NCBI GenBank assembly: GCA_903772945.1
Contig: CAICTM010000629.1
Location: forward strand, 1-55,676
Direction: 5' to 3'
DNA length: 55,676 nucleotides
Source of the DNA: Seminavis robusta
Lineage: Eukaryota; Bacillariophyta; Bacillariophyceae; Naviculales; Naviculaceae
The notes below the pieces were generated by a model, which did no database searches, was not told where the DNA came from, and saw only the letters and a list, made by a program, of their open reading frames with translations. This document shows positions 1 through 12,163 of this stretch, piece by piece. Position numbers and translations under genes: made by a program. Position 1 is the first letter of the stretch. Each line of letters starts with the position of its first letter.

Positions 1-1966
1 CTTCTCTGGAGGAAGCCCAAGAGGAGATGATCTCCATGGTGTTTGCGGCAGGACGAGCCACCGAAGAATTCGATTGTGCCCGAATTCGCTTCCTATTTTC
101 AGTTCACCCTTCCTTGACGGGGGTTCGAGATGAAATCTTGGCAGTGTTCATAATCTTGGAAAGTGACGACTGGAAGGAGGGTGTCGACGCCTTTCTCTGG
201 CTGTTGATCCAAAAATACCCTACCCTCGTGGAGCATATGTTTGACCACACTCTAGTAATCAAAGTGCTCAGCATACCAACAGTGTCCCATGAAGTACTCA
301 CAGCAATCATCGAATTTAGATTGTCTGCGTCGTGTCTCCAGTGGATCGGGTGGGAGGAAATGCCCTTGCTGTATTATGCAGCCAGGGATGTAAGAGTGAG
401 TCTTTCTTCCTTGAAGTGCGTGGGCGACATGGACCCGTCGATGGCATTTGATAGCCACGTGTCTGGGGACTTGATGCCTATCCGTAGCGTCTTGAGACGA
501 CTCTGCCGGCCAGACGAATCGGAACACAAGTTTCGTGATTCGGATATGGCGAAGCTGCACTATCTTCTAAAGCTGTGCCCCGAGAGTGCTTTCATGGATC
601 AACGCAGCGATTGCACCGCGTTGGAGTGGGCCTATGCGAATGGCGCGTCGTTGGATGTGCTCAGAGCCATTTCCGATGTTCACGACCAGTGCGACTTTTC
701 CGACGAGATCTGTGCCCCCCCCTACGCCTACGTGACAGATCGAATTGAATTGAAAAACTCCATTCTAACTCGAGCAAAGCTTGCGGCCATGAAAGGATGT
801 CTCCTCAACCATCCAAAACTAAAACTAATGTGCGGTCCAATGGACTGGGACGTCGATGGAGTTTTCGCCTCGCAGGAATTGTTGAACCAGAGAACCCACC
901 CTCTCGACTTAGGAATTCGTATCCCCGAACCTGGATGTCTATTGCAAGATGGACAGGCCCATGGTGATGCACCCGTCTTCGTGGCGGACGCGCTTCTGGG
1001 GCAACTCGATTATGTCCACTCGCTGCAGCTACATTTCCCCGAAAGCAAATCCTGCCACTCCACCGTCCTGCAGTTCTTGGAGCGCGGTCTCCAGAAAAAT
1101 GTGAGCATTACTGACCTCAGCTTGATCTATCTTTGCGTTGACGAAGATTGCTGGTCGTCTCTCTACAATATCATGGCCAAGACAAGGATCATGAAATTTT
1201 ACCTGCACATTCGCGAACGACTCGATCCTGCTCCAGATTGCAGTATTTTGCCAGCCAACAACAATCGTTTGCACACATTCAAGTATGCTGACAATGATCG
1301 CAACTCAGGGTATGCCGACCTCTCGAGTATGCTTGCCCTGGTTTCCCGACTACCAGAGCTCCACCAGATCAGTTGGCGATCACCGATAGATGTTTCTGGT
1401 TGGATCTTGGAACGGATCGAGGCAGGTCGTCTGAAGGAGCTACATTATGAATCAAGCCGACTTTTGAATATGAAGACGCTGACCGAAGCCCTTCGCGTAC
1501 AGTCTTCCCTCGAAGTCCTTCATTTGGAGCCAACAACTGAAAAAGAAACATACACGAAGGCAGATTGCAGAGTCCTGGCTAAGCATCTGGAGCGTGAAAA
1601 CTTTTCGTTGACGAAAGCCAAGGTACTACCATGGCATGCGGATGGCGCTGAGAAGGACGCAATGTATGTTGAGCACTTCACAGCGTTGAATGCTCTCGGG
1701 AGGAAGACGCTGACTTAGCCAAGTTGCACTCGCGAGCACCTTTGTCAGAAATGCTCGAGATCCGTGTCAAGAAGGTGCGGATCGGTCCGATGTACCCTCC
1801 CTACGATTCGATATACTACCCTCCCTACGATTCGGTGGCTGAGTTGAATGCCTTTTTCAATTACTTGTCCCTGTGTCCCGAAACCTGGAGCGTCCCCGTG
1901 ACCCGAAACCTGGAGCAGGAAGTCGCTGAAGAACCCAACGTGCACCAGGGAGTGGCTTGTTGGTAG
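1..1966 (+). pseudogene. Disabled, 5'-truncated copy of the ankyrin/LRR-like gene
   Basis: This is the left-arm copy of the 699-codon gene at 15,755-17,854. It starts at about codon 45 because the window (or contig) begins here. The frame runs to a TAG at 1716-1718, where the intact copy has GAG (Glu). About 35 nt further on one T is missing (near 1751), so the last 85 or so codons continue in another frame to 1966. Apart from these lesions the two copies are essentially identical. The lesions could be true decay of one duplicate or unpolished consensus errors at a contig edge; nothing else marks this copy as expressed. Confidence 0.85.
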
Positions 1967-2759
1967 CTTGATCTCGACAGTACATTGCACAAAGATGCAA
2001 AAACGCTTGTTCCTTTTGAACTATTGTTGTCATACGTCAAAGTCTGGAGCCACAAAATGGTCTAAACGCCCGAATCCGGTTCTCACCGAGTGTTGCATCC
2101 GTCTCAACTGGGCAAATCGTCAGCCCCAACGCACTGCCTGATGAATCAATTGTCATGCTGCGGGCTTCGTCCCTTTAGCTCTACCGGTATCTAGAAACAT
2201 AGTTGTAATCCACCAAGTAGAAGGGTAGCTGTAACAAACCTAAACATAGTCACACCAAGATGGCTGCTTGGGTCTTCACCTAAAGAGAGGTACAACTCAC
2301 TAAAGGAAATGGCCCTTGAGGAGAGACCCTTTGGTTCCCCGACTACTACGGTACACCATCAGTGTAGCTGCCCAACAACGCAGGCAGAATTTGAGCTTCA
2401 TCACAAAGCGGTACGAAAACAAGTCGAGGGGTACCGTTAGTATCCCAGAGCCTTGTGTTCATGTAACCTGAGATGCTGCTTAGCCCCATGACTACAAACC
2501 CCTTGGTATCTAAGGCCAAATCAGAGCAACTCCCGAAACTAAGGGCCGCTTGAAAGTGGCTGGACGTTTGCCGTGGTGTTGGCATCACAATCGGTTCAGC
2601 TCCTTGTACAAGAAGGATCTTCCCTCAACTGAAGACGAAAGTTGCAATGAAGTAAGTCTATTGGATGTGGTCATTGAAGATTTGTCTATGTATATATCTA
2701 TGCAATCTATGCTTGGTATATTTTCGCTAGGAAGGAATGATCAGAGAAGGGGGAAGTAT
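1967..2759. other. Gene-free spacer, left arm
   Basis: It lies between the 3' ends of the ankyrin/LRR-like copy and the 124-codon gene, and is mirrored at 14,958-15,754. I see no convincing coding region, RNA gene or repeat. It probably holds the 3' UTRs of the two convergent genes. Confidence 0.6.
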
Positions 2760-3134
2760 TCAAAGCTCAAGCGGTAACCGCCGCCGTGATTTGGGATTGG
2801 GCTGCTCTTTTGATTTCTGTGGAGCCGAATCGTTTGCTGATGACGGTATTGTAATCGTCTTGGGTGGCTCCGAGGGTTTTCCCGCCAAGGAAGGATGCTG
2901 CTCGGCTTGATGGGCTACAAATGTGTCCAATAGCTCCTCTCCCTCCTTGGTTTGCTTCAGGTGATGCACAAACTCGTAGATTTGATCCAAATCTTGAGAT
3001 CCGATTCGATCGAAAGCATTCGGTTGCGTCCGTCTGGGAGATCGGCGGCGCTTCTTGGCCGCTTGGGCGGGAGAAGGCGCCGGGGACGTGGCTCCATCTT
3101 TGGTGGGGTTTGTAAGCGAGGTGGCGTTTCCCAT
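2760..3134 (-). CDS. Small hypothetical protein with N-myristoylation-like start (left copy)
   Basis: The 124-codon frame is identical to the right-arm copy at 14,583-14,957. The protein begins MGNATS, a good match to the N-myristoylation consensus (Gly2, Ser at position 6), followed by a Pro/Ala/Lys/Arg-rich stretch, a predicted helical segment at about residues 38-80 (rich in Asp, Leu, Glu, His) and a basic Pro/Ser-rich tail. The start has A at -3 and G at +4. A second frame of 161 codons overlaps on the same strand (2767-3252) but has an unnatural Arg/Cys/His-rich composition. No known family is recognised. Confidence 0.5.
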   Translation of the reverse strand: MGNATSLTNPTKDGATSPAPSPAQAAKKRRRSPRRTQPNAFDRIGSQDLDQIYEFVHHLKQTKEGEELLDTFVAHQAEQHPSLAGKPSEPPKTITIPSSANDSAPQKSKEQPNPKSRRRLPLEL

Positions 3135-3417
3135 TGTTGGAAAGTTGGCGTGCTGGTGCTTTTGCTTTGGTGGTTTTAGATTGCTTGGGTTCTGAATTGT
3201 GAGGATGGACTTGACACCTCCGACGAAAGAAACATCGATGGATAAGGGACAATGCAGGATCGTGATGCAGTACCTACTTTACCGCTATGATACCCACATG
3301 TCATGCATGAAGAATGACTCGACTCAAGCCAGTTTTGGCACATAGTTGGCATGAAAGAAGAGAAAAGCCTAATGAATGATTGCGGAAAGCCTCCTTAATT
3401 AATAAATAAACAATTCT
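3135..3417. other. Spacer between the 124-codon gene and the copia remnant
   Basis: This includes the 5' flank of the small gene and is mirrored at 14,300-14,582. A TTAATTAATAAATAAA A/T-rich patch lies beside the presumed LTR edge. Nothing else is recognised. Confidence 0.5.
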
Positions 3418-3644
3418 TGTGATCGGAAAACTCAGGTTTGAAAGGCCTAAAGGAGCACCTGGATACCTGGATTTCTGGTACTAGTAGGGGGCCTGTGTTG
3501 AAGAGACTAAAGGTAGCGATAGATGTATACGAATGATGTTATAAGATTATGAGGAAAAGCTACTTTGTTGTCTCTGGATATCTGTAGATGAGTGGAGGTA
3601 GATTCCGGTTGACGGTGGACGGTCAGACGGCCGGAATCAGCACA
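3418..3644 (-). repeat. Possible 3' LTR of the copia element (left arm)
   Basis: Read on the minus strand it starts TGTGCTGATTCC directly after a purine-rich tract (AGAGGCTGAGGG), as a polypurine tract/3' LTR junction would, and it ends CCGATCACA, giving TGTG...CACA termini. It sits just downstream of the RNase H end of the polyprotein. No second copy was found on the other side of the element, so calling it an LTR is inference. It is about 50 bp longer than its mirror copy at 14,123-14,299. Confidence 0.35.
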
Positions 3645-6600
3645 CCCTCAGCCTCTACTCAGGTATGGGCTGGAGATAGCGTGCGCGTTTGAGAATGTGG
3701 TGAGCTGTCGGGTGATGCTTGCTGAAGTAGTCAGCATCATTCTCTTTTCCAGGGCGCCAATATACTAGGAATTGGCCCTGTTGTATGCGATCTCTGATCC
3801 ATAGAAGCGCATGTCGATTGCTTTGGATCGTCGTTGTTTGACTGTGTTAAAGGCGAGTCCAACGGCCACTCGTTGTCGGTTTGGATCGGGTGGCTGGTTG
3901 TGGATGGCCATTTCGTCCAAGGTTGTGCGGATTGTGCAAGCTTCCCTGGCATTGTAGTATAGAGCTGCCAGTTCTGCTTCCGTAGCTGAGGCAAGCACCA
4001 TGGGTAGAATGGAGCTGATGATTAGGATGGCTCCGTTGTGTGGAGGGAGCTTGTCCGCTGGTTTGGGAGCTGTGTTTGGTTGTTGTAGTGAGTCAGTAGG
4101 ATGAAGTGGCCTGCCACTCTAGGCTGCTTCGGTTTCAGAGTGGTATGATGCATCACTGTGGATGGATAGGATCATGCCGCTTGCTGGTATCTGACTTTGG
4201 CGTCTGGGTGGGTGAAGCAATAGTCTAGGAGTTGAGCTGCAGCTTCTCTTGGTGGCCTGAGTTCTTTGGTCTGGGCTGAGGCAAGTGCCAAGGGCTACTA
4301 GCATGGTTGAGTCCACTGCTCTTCCATAATATAGGAGGGTTCCTATGATTTCTTTGGAGGCGTTTTGTGTCTTTTGTTGGAGAGGATTGGTATGTCAGCT
4401 TTGGCTGTGAGCTGGGTCTTGGCTCATATTGCGGTAGGTTGCATTTGTATGGTGAATGTTGGGCTCTGTTTGGGTTTGGATGTTCGAAACGTGCTAGGGC
4501 TTTTGTGATGTACCCTGGCATGGAGAGGTCGACGTTCTGTTGGTGTAGTCCCAGTTTAGGGTGAGACCGCAATAGAGGCTTCCGGTCCAGTCCGTCGTCA
4601 TTTTGTATTGGGCTTGGATGGTGTCGATGAGGTGTGGCATGTTCTTCGCCAGTGTTACTGGATTCCGAAATCATCTATACCAGTGTGAACATTATGGCCT
4701 TGTAGTGTGTTTGAGAGGCCGTGGGGTGTGTTTGGTTTGGTGGTAGCATTTTGAGCTAGTGAATTTGACTAGTCGATCTTTGCAAGGCGTCCGGCTTGGG
4801 GTAGTCCATACATGCCTTTTCTTATTTCTACGTAGATGTATCCGTTATGGATTTTGGAGTCTAGGTCGTATCGGCGCATGATGTCAGCTGGGATGTCATC
4901 TACTCGAAGCCGCATGTATTCGTATTCTGTCATTGGTGTGTTTAGATAAAAATCTTTTATGTCTGCGTACAGAATTTGGGCATCGGAGTGGATATGACCT
5001 GTTTAGTAGCATTTTACGGTAGTTAGATCGGATGTTTTTGTTGAAACTTCACGTCGTTTCAATGCGGTTTCCCCCGACGGTCCATCGGACTCGTTTCGTT
5101 TACCACTTTGTGTGGGCGGTTTCGGGTACAAGTCGAGCATATGTGGGTTTTTATTGTGTGGCACCTGGTCCTTGGTGATGAGTAGCATGTGTTGGTTCCA
5201 TGTCGGCGTGGGCGTCGTTGCCTTGGCAACATCGGCCAATTTCGTCACTAAACATTTGTTCCCATATGTTTCCTTCAGAATTTCGTCTAAGTCTTGTTAG
5301 CTGGCTTCTCGACCGGTGTCGATGTTGACAGCGTTGCAGACTTGCGGAGCGTTGAAGGGGGAAGGCTGGGGGAAAGTGTTCCAGGCGGTGGCTTAATAAT
5401 TTTTTTAGGGCTATGGCTGCGGGTTGTTGCGTTTTTTCGCTTTGATCGTGGGCCTTAGATGGATCGGTTGTGATTTGGTGTTGGGCCGTAGATTTGCGTG
5501 TTTTGCGATGGCTTTTCTAGTGGCAGCCGATTGTTTTCTGGCGGCGTGGGCTTTTTGGTTGGGTGTTGGTAGTTTGCGGTGGTGATGTTTTGTGGCAATT
5601 CGGTCTTTCCAGTCGGGATCCCGAGTGGGTTGGTTTGATGGGGCCCTTAGGATCCAGGGTGTCTTTGTGGGGCACCCTCTGAAGTGGTGTCGTCTTTGGG
5701 ACGGTGGGAACTCTGTTGTGAAGTATTTGTTGATGGTTTCTAGTTGGTGAATTCACTGTCGGTTAACGGGGGCTAAGGGAGAGTTGGTTGGGTTGCCAAT
5801 GCGTTTGTGAGATCATGGGCTGCTTTGTGACTATGTCTGTTGTGCTGTGGGTGGGCATGGTTACATGTCTGGTGAACCATTCTACGGTATCACATTATTC
5901 GGGTGGCTCTGTTGTCAATGCACCATGCTTGATAGCACAGATACGAGTCCATGGTCAGGTCCAACGTAACCATGCTTCTTTCGCATGGTGGTCCCGATGA
6001 TGCTCGATTTCTGGTTTTTCGTGGCCTAGACGAATGTGCCTGGTGGAGCCATGGGGGTGCGGTTGAAGTCGAAGAAACCGTGGACTTGGGCGTACGCAGA
6101 GGGTTTTGGGTTGACTCTGGAGCCTCGAGAAGGTTGAGTGTGATGTTGGCTTGCGGGATAAGGCGCACGATAGGTGCATTGGGAAGTTGGATCACAGCCG
6201 CAAAATATAGCAATGAGATGGTTTTTTTCGGTTCGGATGGCTCGTTTGGCTGCGTTGCGTCTATGCATGCCGGGTGGGGCTAGTTGGAAGTCAATGTTTT
6301 CGTAGCGTAAGTGTTCTTTTAAAATATTTGAGCATTCGTTATCTAGGCGATGTAGTTCTGGTTTAGATCCAGCTTGGAACTAGTACGGCGTTGCTTCGTT
6401 TGAAGGCTGAAAGAATTTCTCCGTGCTGTTCGGTTTTTCATCGGTTCCATGTGAATGTAATTTGGATAGTAGCTGATAGGACAAAGTATATATTGCATGC
6501 CTTTGGCTGGAGGTAATGGGAAGTTGTCCCTGTTTGGTCGGTGTAAATTTTGGCCGGTTGGTTCACGTGCAATCATGGTTGCGTAAGCACGCTTGGGTGC

Positions 6601-7853
6601 GTTGTCCTTTTGGTAGGGCTGGCGGGGATTCAGATGGATAATCGGTAACTGGTGGTGGCCGTTTAGGTTTTGTGATTTTGGTTCCCTGGCGTTGTTGGTC
6701 CTGTGTTCCTTTAGTTGTTGCCTTTGATTGGGGTGGGTATTTGCGGAGGCTTTTTGTGTTGAGGCCTGGGAAACCTGTTATATAGTGCTTGTCGACTGCA
6801 GTTTTGAGCGTTGAGAGTGCTGGGTTGTCCCATAGTAGCGTGACTGAAGGCTACCGTTTGGGCTTTGGTGGGATCAAAGGTGTGCTGCGTTGGCGAAGTT
6901 GTGGGTCGGATTGATTGTGACCGAAGCTGCTTGTTTAATTGGATCGATCGGTGGAACCGGGTGGGTTGTCTATGGGATGTGCCATAGGCCAGTCTGTGGG
7001 TGTTCGGTAGCACGTATAATGCATTGTTCGTTGTAATAGACCTTGACTGTGGTGTTGGTAAAGGTGGCTGTGCATCCACTATCGCAGAGATGTCCTAGCG
7101 AGATGAGATATCCTAGCCATGTTTGATTTCTTTGACATAGATGAGCTCTGACATGCTGCAATGTGGTAGGGTGGTATGGTGATGGTCTCCTTTCATGGGT
7201 GGATGTCATGGTGGCTCCTTGTCTACTACGACTGTGATTGGGTTGTGTAGTGGGGTGTTTGTTTTGACAACTAGCATTCCACATTAGGAAAATGAGACGT
7301 GGCTGCACTATCTAAGGCACCGTAATTGTTGTTTTTTATTGGTGGTTTGGGAGGACCTAACGAGTCGTTGTTTTCTTGTTGAACGTGGGTCTGATTATTT
7401 TTAGATGACTGTTATGGTAGGCGTCCCGCTGAATCAGTTTCCGCGGCGGGGCTGGTATCGTTCGTTGCTTGCTCCCATTTTGTTTTGAGCGGTGCCTGGA
7501 TTTGTGGCCCTCCTTTGGGAAAGTTCACGTATCACTGTTGTGGGCTGGGTTGTGGCAGTAACCGTGAGTCCAGACCCATCCCATGGCATCGAGTTCGGCT
7601 GCCGTGAGACCACAAGATCGAGGTGTTGGCCTGGTAGCGAGGGTCGGTTTGGGGCGATTCGGTGGTGGTGGTGGTGGTTGCGTTTGTCTGCTTGCGATTC
7701 TCGAAGGTGACTCTTGGACGATCCTGGGTGATCGTGGCTATGTCGATCAGTTGTGGTGGGTGAGCGTTAGAAGTCCCGGTGGTAATGTTTGGGTTGTCCG
7801 TGATGGTTGCGTTGGCTCGTTGGTGGGTAGCCTGCGGCGCTGACAGTGGTTTC
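3645..7853 (-). pseudogene. Ty1/copia polyprotein, broken (left arm)
   Basis: Fragments on the minus strand match, in copia order, a Gln/Thr-rich gag-like start (about 7840-7530), the region with DSGCTATF (about 7100-7300), the GAG-pre-integrase His/Cys region (about 6711-6900), an integrase core (about 5900-6580; motif HRRNAAKRAIRT), reverse transcriptase (about 4580-5250; IDDFG) and RNase H (about 3737-4320; SDASYHSETEA and ATEAELAALYYNA). The order gag-PR-IN-RT-RH defines Ty1/copia. At least eight frame breaks separate the pieces. Several breaks are absent from the right-arm copy and vice versa, so neither copy shows the true sequence alone. Confidence 0.85.
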
Positions 7854-8100
7854 TGTTGGAGGAAACATACCTGACACCTCTTTACATTGACTCGTGTATT
7901 AATCGCTGAGTCCGGTTCGCATGTAAATTGATCATGCAAGGGACCAAGGGAGTTTTAGGTCTAAAGTGTTGAGCGGGGTCCTATATATCAATTCAAATCA
8001 CAAGAATTGCTATGCACCACCAGGAAATCCTCACTTTTGCTTCAGCTTAATCCAAAACCAAAATACCCCTCAATAAAGCTGCAGTTATTACTAGCTAACA
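7854..8100 (+). repeat. LTR-like repeat, 247 bp (copy 1, left arm)
   Basis: The ends are TGTTGG and TAACA. In the plus orientation a TATATATC box at about 7981 is followed by AATAAAGC at about 8081, a plausible TATA/poly(A) pair. Related copies lie at 9640-9885 (mirror), 36,071-36,309 and 41,270-41,486. All share the exact terminal boundary next to CCTCCAACA (or its complement), while the sequence beyond it differs in each case, so the boundary is a real element end. Its orientation relative to the adjoining gag is opposite to that of the 36-kb element (see findings). Confidence 0.65.
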
Positions 8101-8834
8101 CGAAAAGCAAAAGCCCATCTCGAAGTTACTACTACCGATCTGCAGAGTCGATATTCAAGGAAAACCAAGTCAAGGACATCAAAGTTCATTGACTTGAAGT
8201 GAGTTTACACCTGCAAAAGAGAAGAGGTGCACAGAATCAGGCTCTAGCTTACACTATCGAGAGCATCAGAAAAGCCTCTAACACGAAAGAGGTGCTTGCG
8301 CGGGATTCCCATTGCCTCACATACAGTCGCCGATACATACTGGACAAGTGATATTCCGGCCGGAGTACACGGTAACCAAGTGTATCAGAGATCAAGCACG
8401 TTGAACTAACAGGTGTCAACTGCTGGAACAAGGAAATCCGGCTCTTACTTCAATCGAGTTGAAGCGATTACGTCATCGCGCGAGATTTCGTGATTTTTCA
8501 TACGTCTCATCCACATCGAGCAGAAGGTCAACGCACGGGAATCAAGATAGATCCTAACACAGACGTCGCAAGCAAGAGGTCCATCACAATCGATAGAGGA
8601 CACGTAGCCGCACTCTGAGTAATCAGTGCACAGCTTTCTAACTCCAAGATATTGAGGTAGATAGTTGATCCGAGTGATACAGTGTATCGTGAAGAGAAAC
8701 ACAAAAATCCGAGGAAGCTCATAAGTTAGACGGAGACCCAAATCTCCACCCGTGCACCTGTTTCAGACATTGAAACTCACTCAGTGCATCATCTAACATC
8801 ACAACAAGGTCACTGCAGAAGAACAGAGGAACCG
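8101..8834. other. Core of the inverted repeat, left half
   Basis: There is no convincing coding sequence here. The pairing with 8895-9639 is clear but imperfect, with roughly one difference every 10-15 bases, mostly 1-2 nt indels. I see no origin, tRNA or known repeat in it. Confidence 0.6.
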
Positions 8835-8894
8835 AAGGAGACCGACAGAGGCGAGTTCGCTACTACCAAAGGCTCCACACAAGAACCAAAACCA
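8835..8894. other. 60-bp centre of the inverted repeat
   Basis: This is the unpaired spacer between the two arms, flanked by GGAACCG on the left and CGGTTCC on the right. It would form the loop of the hairpin. Confidence 0.7.
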
Positions 8895-9639
8895 CGGTTC
8901 CTGTCTCTGTTTTCTTGCTGCAGGACCTTGTATTTATGTTAGATGAGTGCACTGAGTGAGTTTCAATGTCTGAAACAGGTGCACGGTGGAGATTTGGGTC
9001 ACCGTGATACTTATGAGCTTCCTTGTGATTTTGTGTTTCTCTTCACGATAGCACTGTATCACTCGAATCAACCTATCTCACTCAATTCTTGGAGTTAGAA
9101 GCTTTGCACTGATACTCAGAGATGCGGCTAGATGTCCTCTATCGATTGATGTATGGGACCTCTTGCTTGCGACGTCTGTGTCAGGATCTATCTTGATCCC
9201 CGTGCGTTGACTTCTGCTCGATGTGATGAGACGTATGAAAATCACGAAATCTCGCGCGATGACGTAATCGGCTTCAACTCCTTGAATAAGAGCCGGATTT
9301 CCTTGCTTCCGCGTTGACACCTGTTCAGTTCAACGTGCTTGATCTGCTGATACACTTGGTTACCGTGTACTCCGGCCGGAAGTCACTTGTCCAGTATTGT
9401 AATCGGCGACTGATATTGGTAGCAATGGGAATCCCGCGCAAGCACCTCTTTCGTGTTAGAGGCTTTTCGATGCTCTGATAGTGTAGCTAGAGCCTGATTC
9501 TGTGCACCTCTTCTCTGTTGCAGGTGCTAACTCACTTCAAGTCAATTGAACTTGATGTCTTTGACTTGGTTTACCTTGATATCGATCTCGAGATCGGGAG
9601 TAGTAGTTAACTCGAGATGGGGCTTTTGCTTTTCAGTGT
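8895..9639. other. Core of the inverted repeat, right half
   Basis: Mirror of 8101-8834, with many small indels. No gene or RNA is recognised. Confidence 0.6.
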
Positions 9640-9885
9640 TGTTAGCTAGTAATACTGCAGCTTATTGGGGAGTAATTTGGTTTTGGATTAAGCTGAAAAG
9701 CAAAAGTGAGGATTTTCTGGTGGTGCATAGCAATTCTTGTGATTGAATTGGATATAAGGACCCCCGCAACACTTTAGACCTAAAACTCCCTTGGTTCCTT
9801 GCATGATCAATTTACATGCGAACCGGACTAGATGATTAATACACGAGTCAATAGTAAAGAGGTGTCAGGTATGTTTCCTCCAACA
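9640..9885 (-). repeat. LTR-like repeat, 246 bp (copy 2, right arm)
   Basis: Mirror of 7854-8100, with termini TGTTAG...CCAACA on the plus strand. The strand given follows the TATA/AATAAA reading of the left copy; a plus reading with GATATAAGG (about 9749) as TATA box cannot be excluded. The gag-like reading frame of the downstream copia element begins inside it, with an ATG at 9871 15 nt before the repeat ends. Confidence 0.65.
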
Positions 9886-12118
9886 GAAACCACTGTCAGC
9901 GCCGCAGGCTACCACCAACGAGCCAACGCAACTATCACGGAAACCCAAACAGTTACCACCGGGACTTCTACGCTCACCCAGCCACAACTGATCGACATAG
10001 CCACGATCACCAGGATCGTCCAAGAGTCACTTCGAGAATCCCAAGCAGCAAACGCAACCACCACCACCACACCGATCGCCCAAACCGACGCTCCGCTACC
10101 AGAGCCAACACCTCGATCGTTGGTCTCACGGCAGCCGAACTCGATGCCATGGGATGGTGCTGGACTCACGGTTACTGCCACACCCCAGCCCACAACAGTG
10201 ATACGTTCAACTTCCCAAAGGAGGGCCACAACATCCAGGCCACCCCTCAAAACAAAATGGGAGAGCAACGAACGATACCAGACCCGCCGCGGAAACTGAT
10301 TCAGCAGGACGCCTAACAATAACAGTCATTCTAAAATAATTAGACCCAAGTTCAACAAGAACAACAACCGACTCGTTAGGTCCCTTCCCAACACCAATAA
10401 AAAAAACCATTCGGTGCCTTAGATAGTGCAGCCACGTCTCATTTTCTAATGTGGAATGCTAGTTGTCAAAACAAACGCCCCACTACCAATCCAATCACAG
10501 TCGTAGTAGCACAAGGAGCCACCATGACATCCACCCATGAAGGAGACATCACCATCCCACACCTACCACATGCATCATGTAGAGCTCATCTATACAAAGA
10601 ACTCAAACATGGCTCAGGATCTCTCATCTCGCTAGGACAGCTCTGCGATAGTGGATGCACAGCCACCTTTACCAACACCACAGTCAAGGTCTATTACAAC
10701 GCACACTGCATTATCACGGGCTACCGAACACCCCAGACTGGCCTATGGCACATCCCTATAGACAACCCACCCGGTTTCCCACCGATCGATCCAATTCAAC
10801 AAGCAGCTTCGGTCACCATCAAACCGACCCACAACTTCGCCAACGCAGCACACTTTGATCCCACCAAAGCCCAACAGGTAGCCTTCAGTCACGCTACTAT
10901 GGGCCACCCAGCACTCTCAACGCTCCAAACTGCAGTCGACAAGCACTATATAACAGGTTTCCCAGGCCTCAACACAAAAAGCCTCCGCAAATACCCACCC
11001 CAATCAAAGGCAACAACTAAAGGACACATGGACCAACAACGCCAGGGAACCAAAATCACAAAACCTAAACGGCCACCACCAGTTACCGATTTCTCCATCT
11101 GAATTCCCGCCAGCCCTACCAAAAGGACAACGCACCCAAGCGTGCTTCGCAACCATGATTGCACGTGACCCAACCGGCCAAATTTACACCAACCAAACGG
11201 GACAACTTCCCATTACCTCCAGCCAAGGCATGCAATATATATTTTTCCTATACAGCTACGATCCCAATTACATTCACATGGAACCGATGAAAAACCGAAC
11301 AGCAGGAGAAATTCTTTCAGCCTTCAAACGAAGCAACGCCGTACTAGTCCAAGCTGGATTTAAACCAGAACTACATCGCCCTAGATAACGAATGCTCAAA
11401 TATTTTAAAAGAACACTTACGCTCCGAAAACATTGACTTCCAACTAGCCCCACCCGGCATGCATAGACGCAACGCAGCCAAACGAGCCATCCGAACCGCA
11501 AAAAACCATCTCATTGCTATATTTTGCGGCTGTGATCCCAACTTCCCAATGCACCTATGGTGCCGCCTTATCCCGCAAGCCAACATCACACTCAACCTTC
11601 TTCGAGGCTCCAGAGTCAACCCAAAACTCTCTGCGTACGCCCAAGTCCACGGTTTCTTCGACTTCAACCGCACCCCCATGGCTCCACCAGGCACATTCGT
11701 ACTAGGCCACGAAAAACCAGGAAATCGAGCATCATGGACCCCCATGCGAAAGAAGCATGTACGTTGGACCTGCCATGGACTCGTATCGGTGCTATCAAGC
11801 ATGGTGCATTGACACCAGAGCCACCCGAATAATGGATACCGTAGAATGGTTCCCCAGACATGTAACCATGCCCACCCACAGCACAACAGACATAGTCATC
11901 AAAGCAGCCCATGATCTCACAAACGCATTGGCAAACCCAAGCCCCAACTCTCCCTTAGCCCCGTTAACCGACAGTGAAGTTCACCAACTAGAAACCATCC
12001 AACAAATACTCCACAACAGAGTTCCCACCGTCCCAAAGACGACACCACTTCAGAGGGTGCCCCAAAAGACACCCTGGATCCTAAGGGACCCCATCAAACC
12101 AACCCACAACAACAAAAA

Positions 12119-12163
<45 letters not shown>

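Larger units (their letters stand above)
1..8834. repeat. Left arm of a ~17.7-kb inverted repeat
   Basis: Base 1 matches the reverse complement of base 17,721, and the match runs inward to about 8834 facing 8895. The outer 3.4 kb is nearly identical to the other arm (a few 1-nt differences), while the copia and core parts differ by frequent small indels. The arm begins in the middle of a gene at the first base of the window, as expected if the sequence folds back at a contig end. A genuine inverted duplication is the alternative. Confidence 0.95.

Noticed and set aside
8101..9639. Core of the palindrome as a replication origin or telomere-resolution site
   Set aside because: There are no telomeric repeats, origin-like iterons or associated genes, only a noisy inverted sequence.
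9909..10319. 136-codon minus-strand frame antisense to copia gag
   Set aside because: Its Val/Trp/Gly-rich composition mirrors the Thr/Pro-rich gag on the other strand, and it has no motif of its own.
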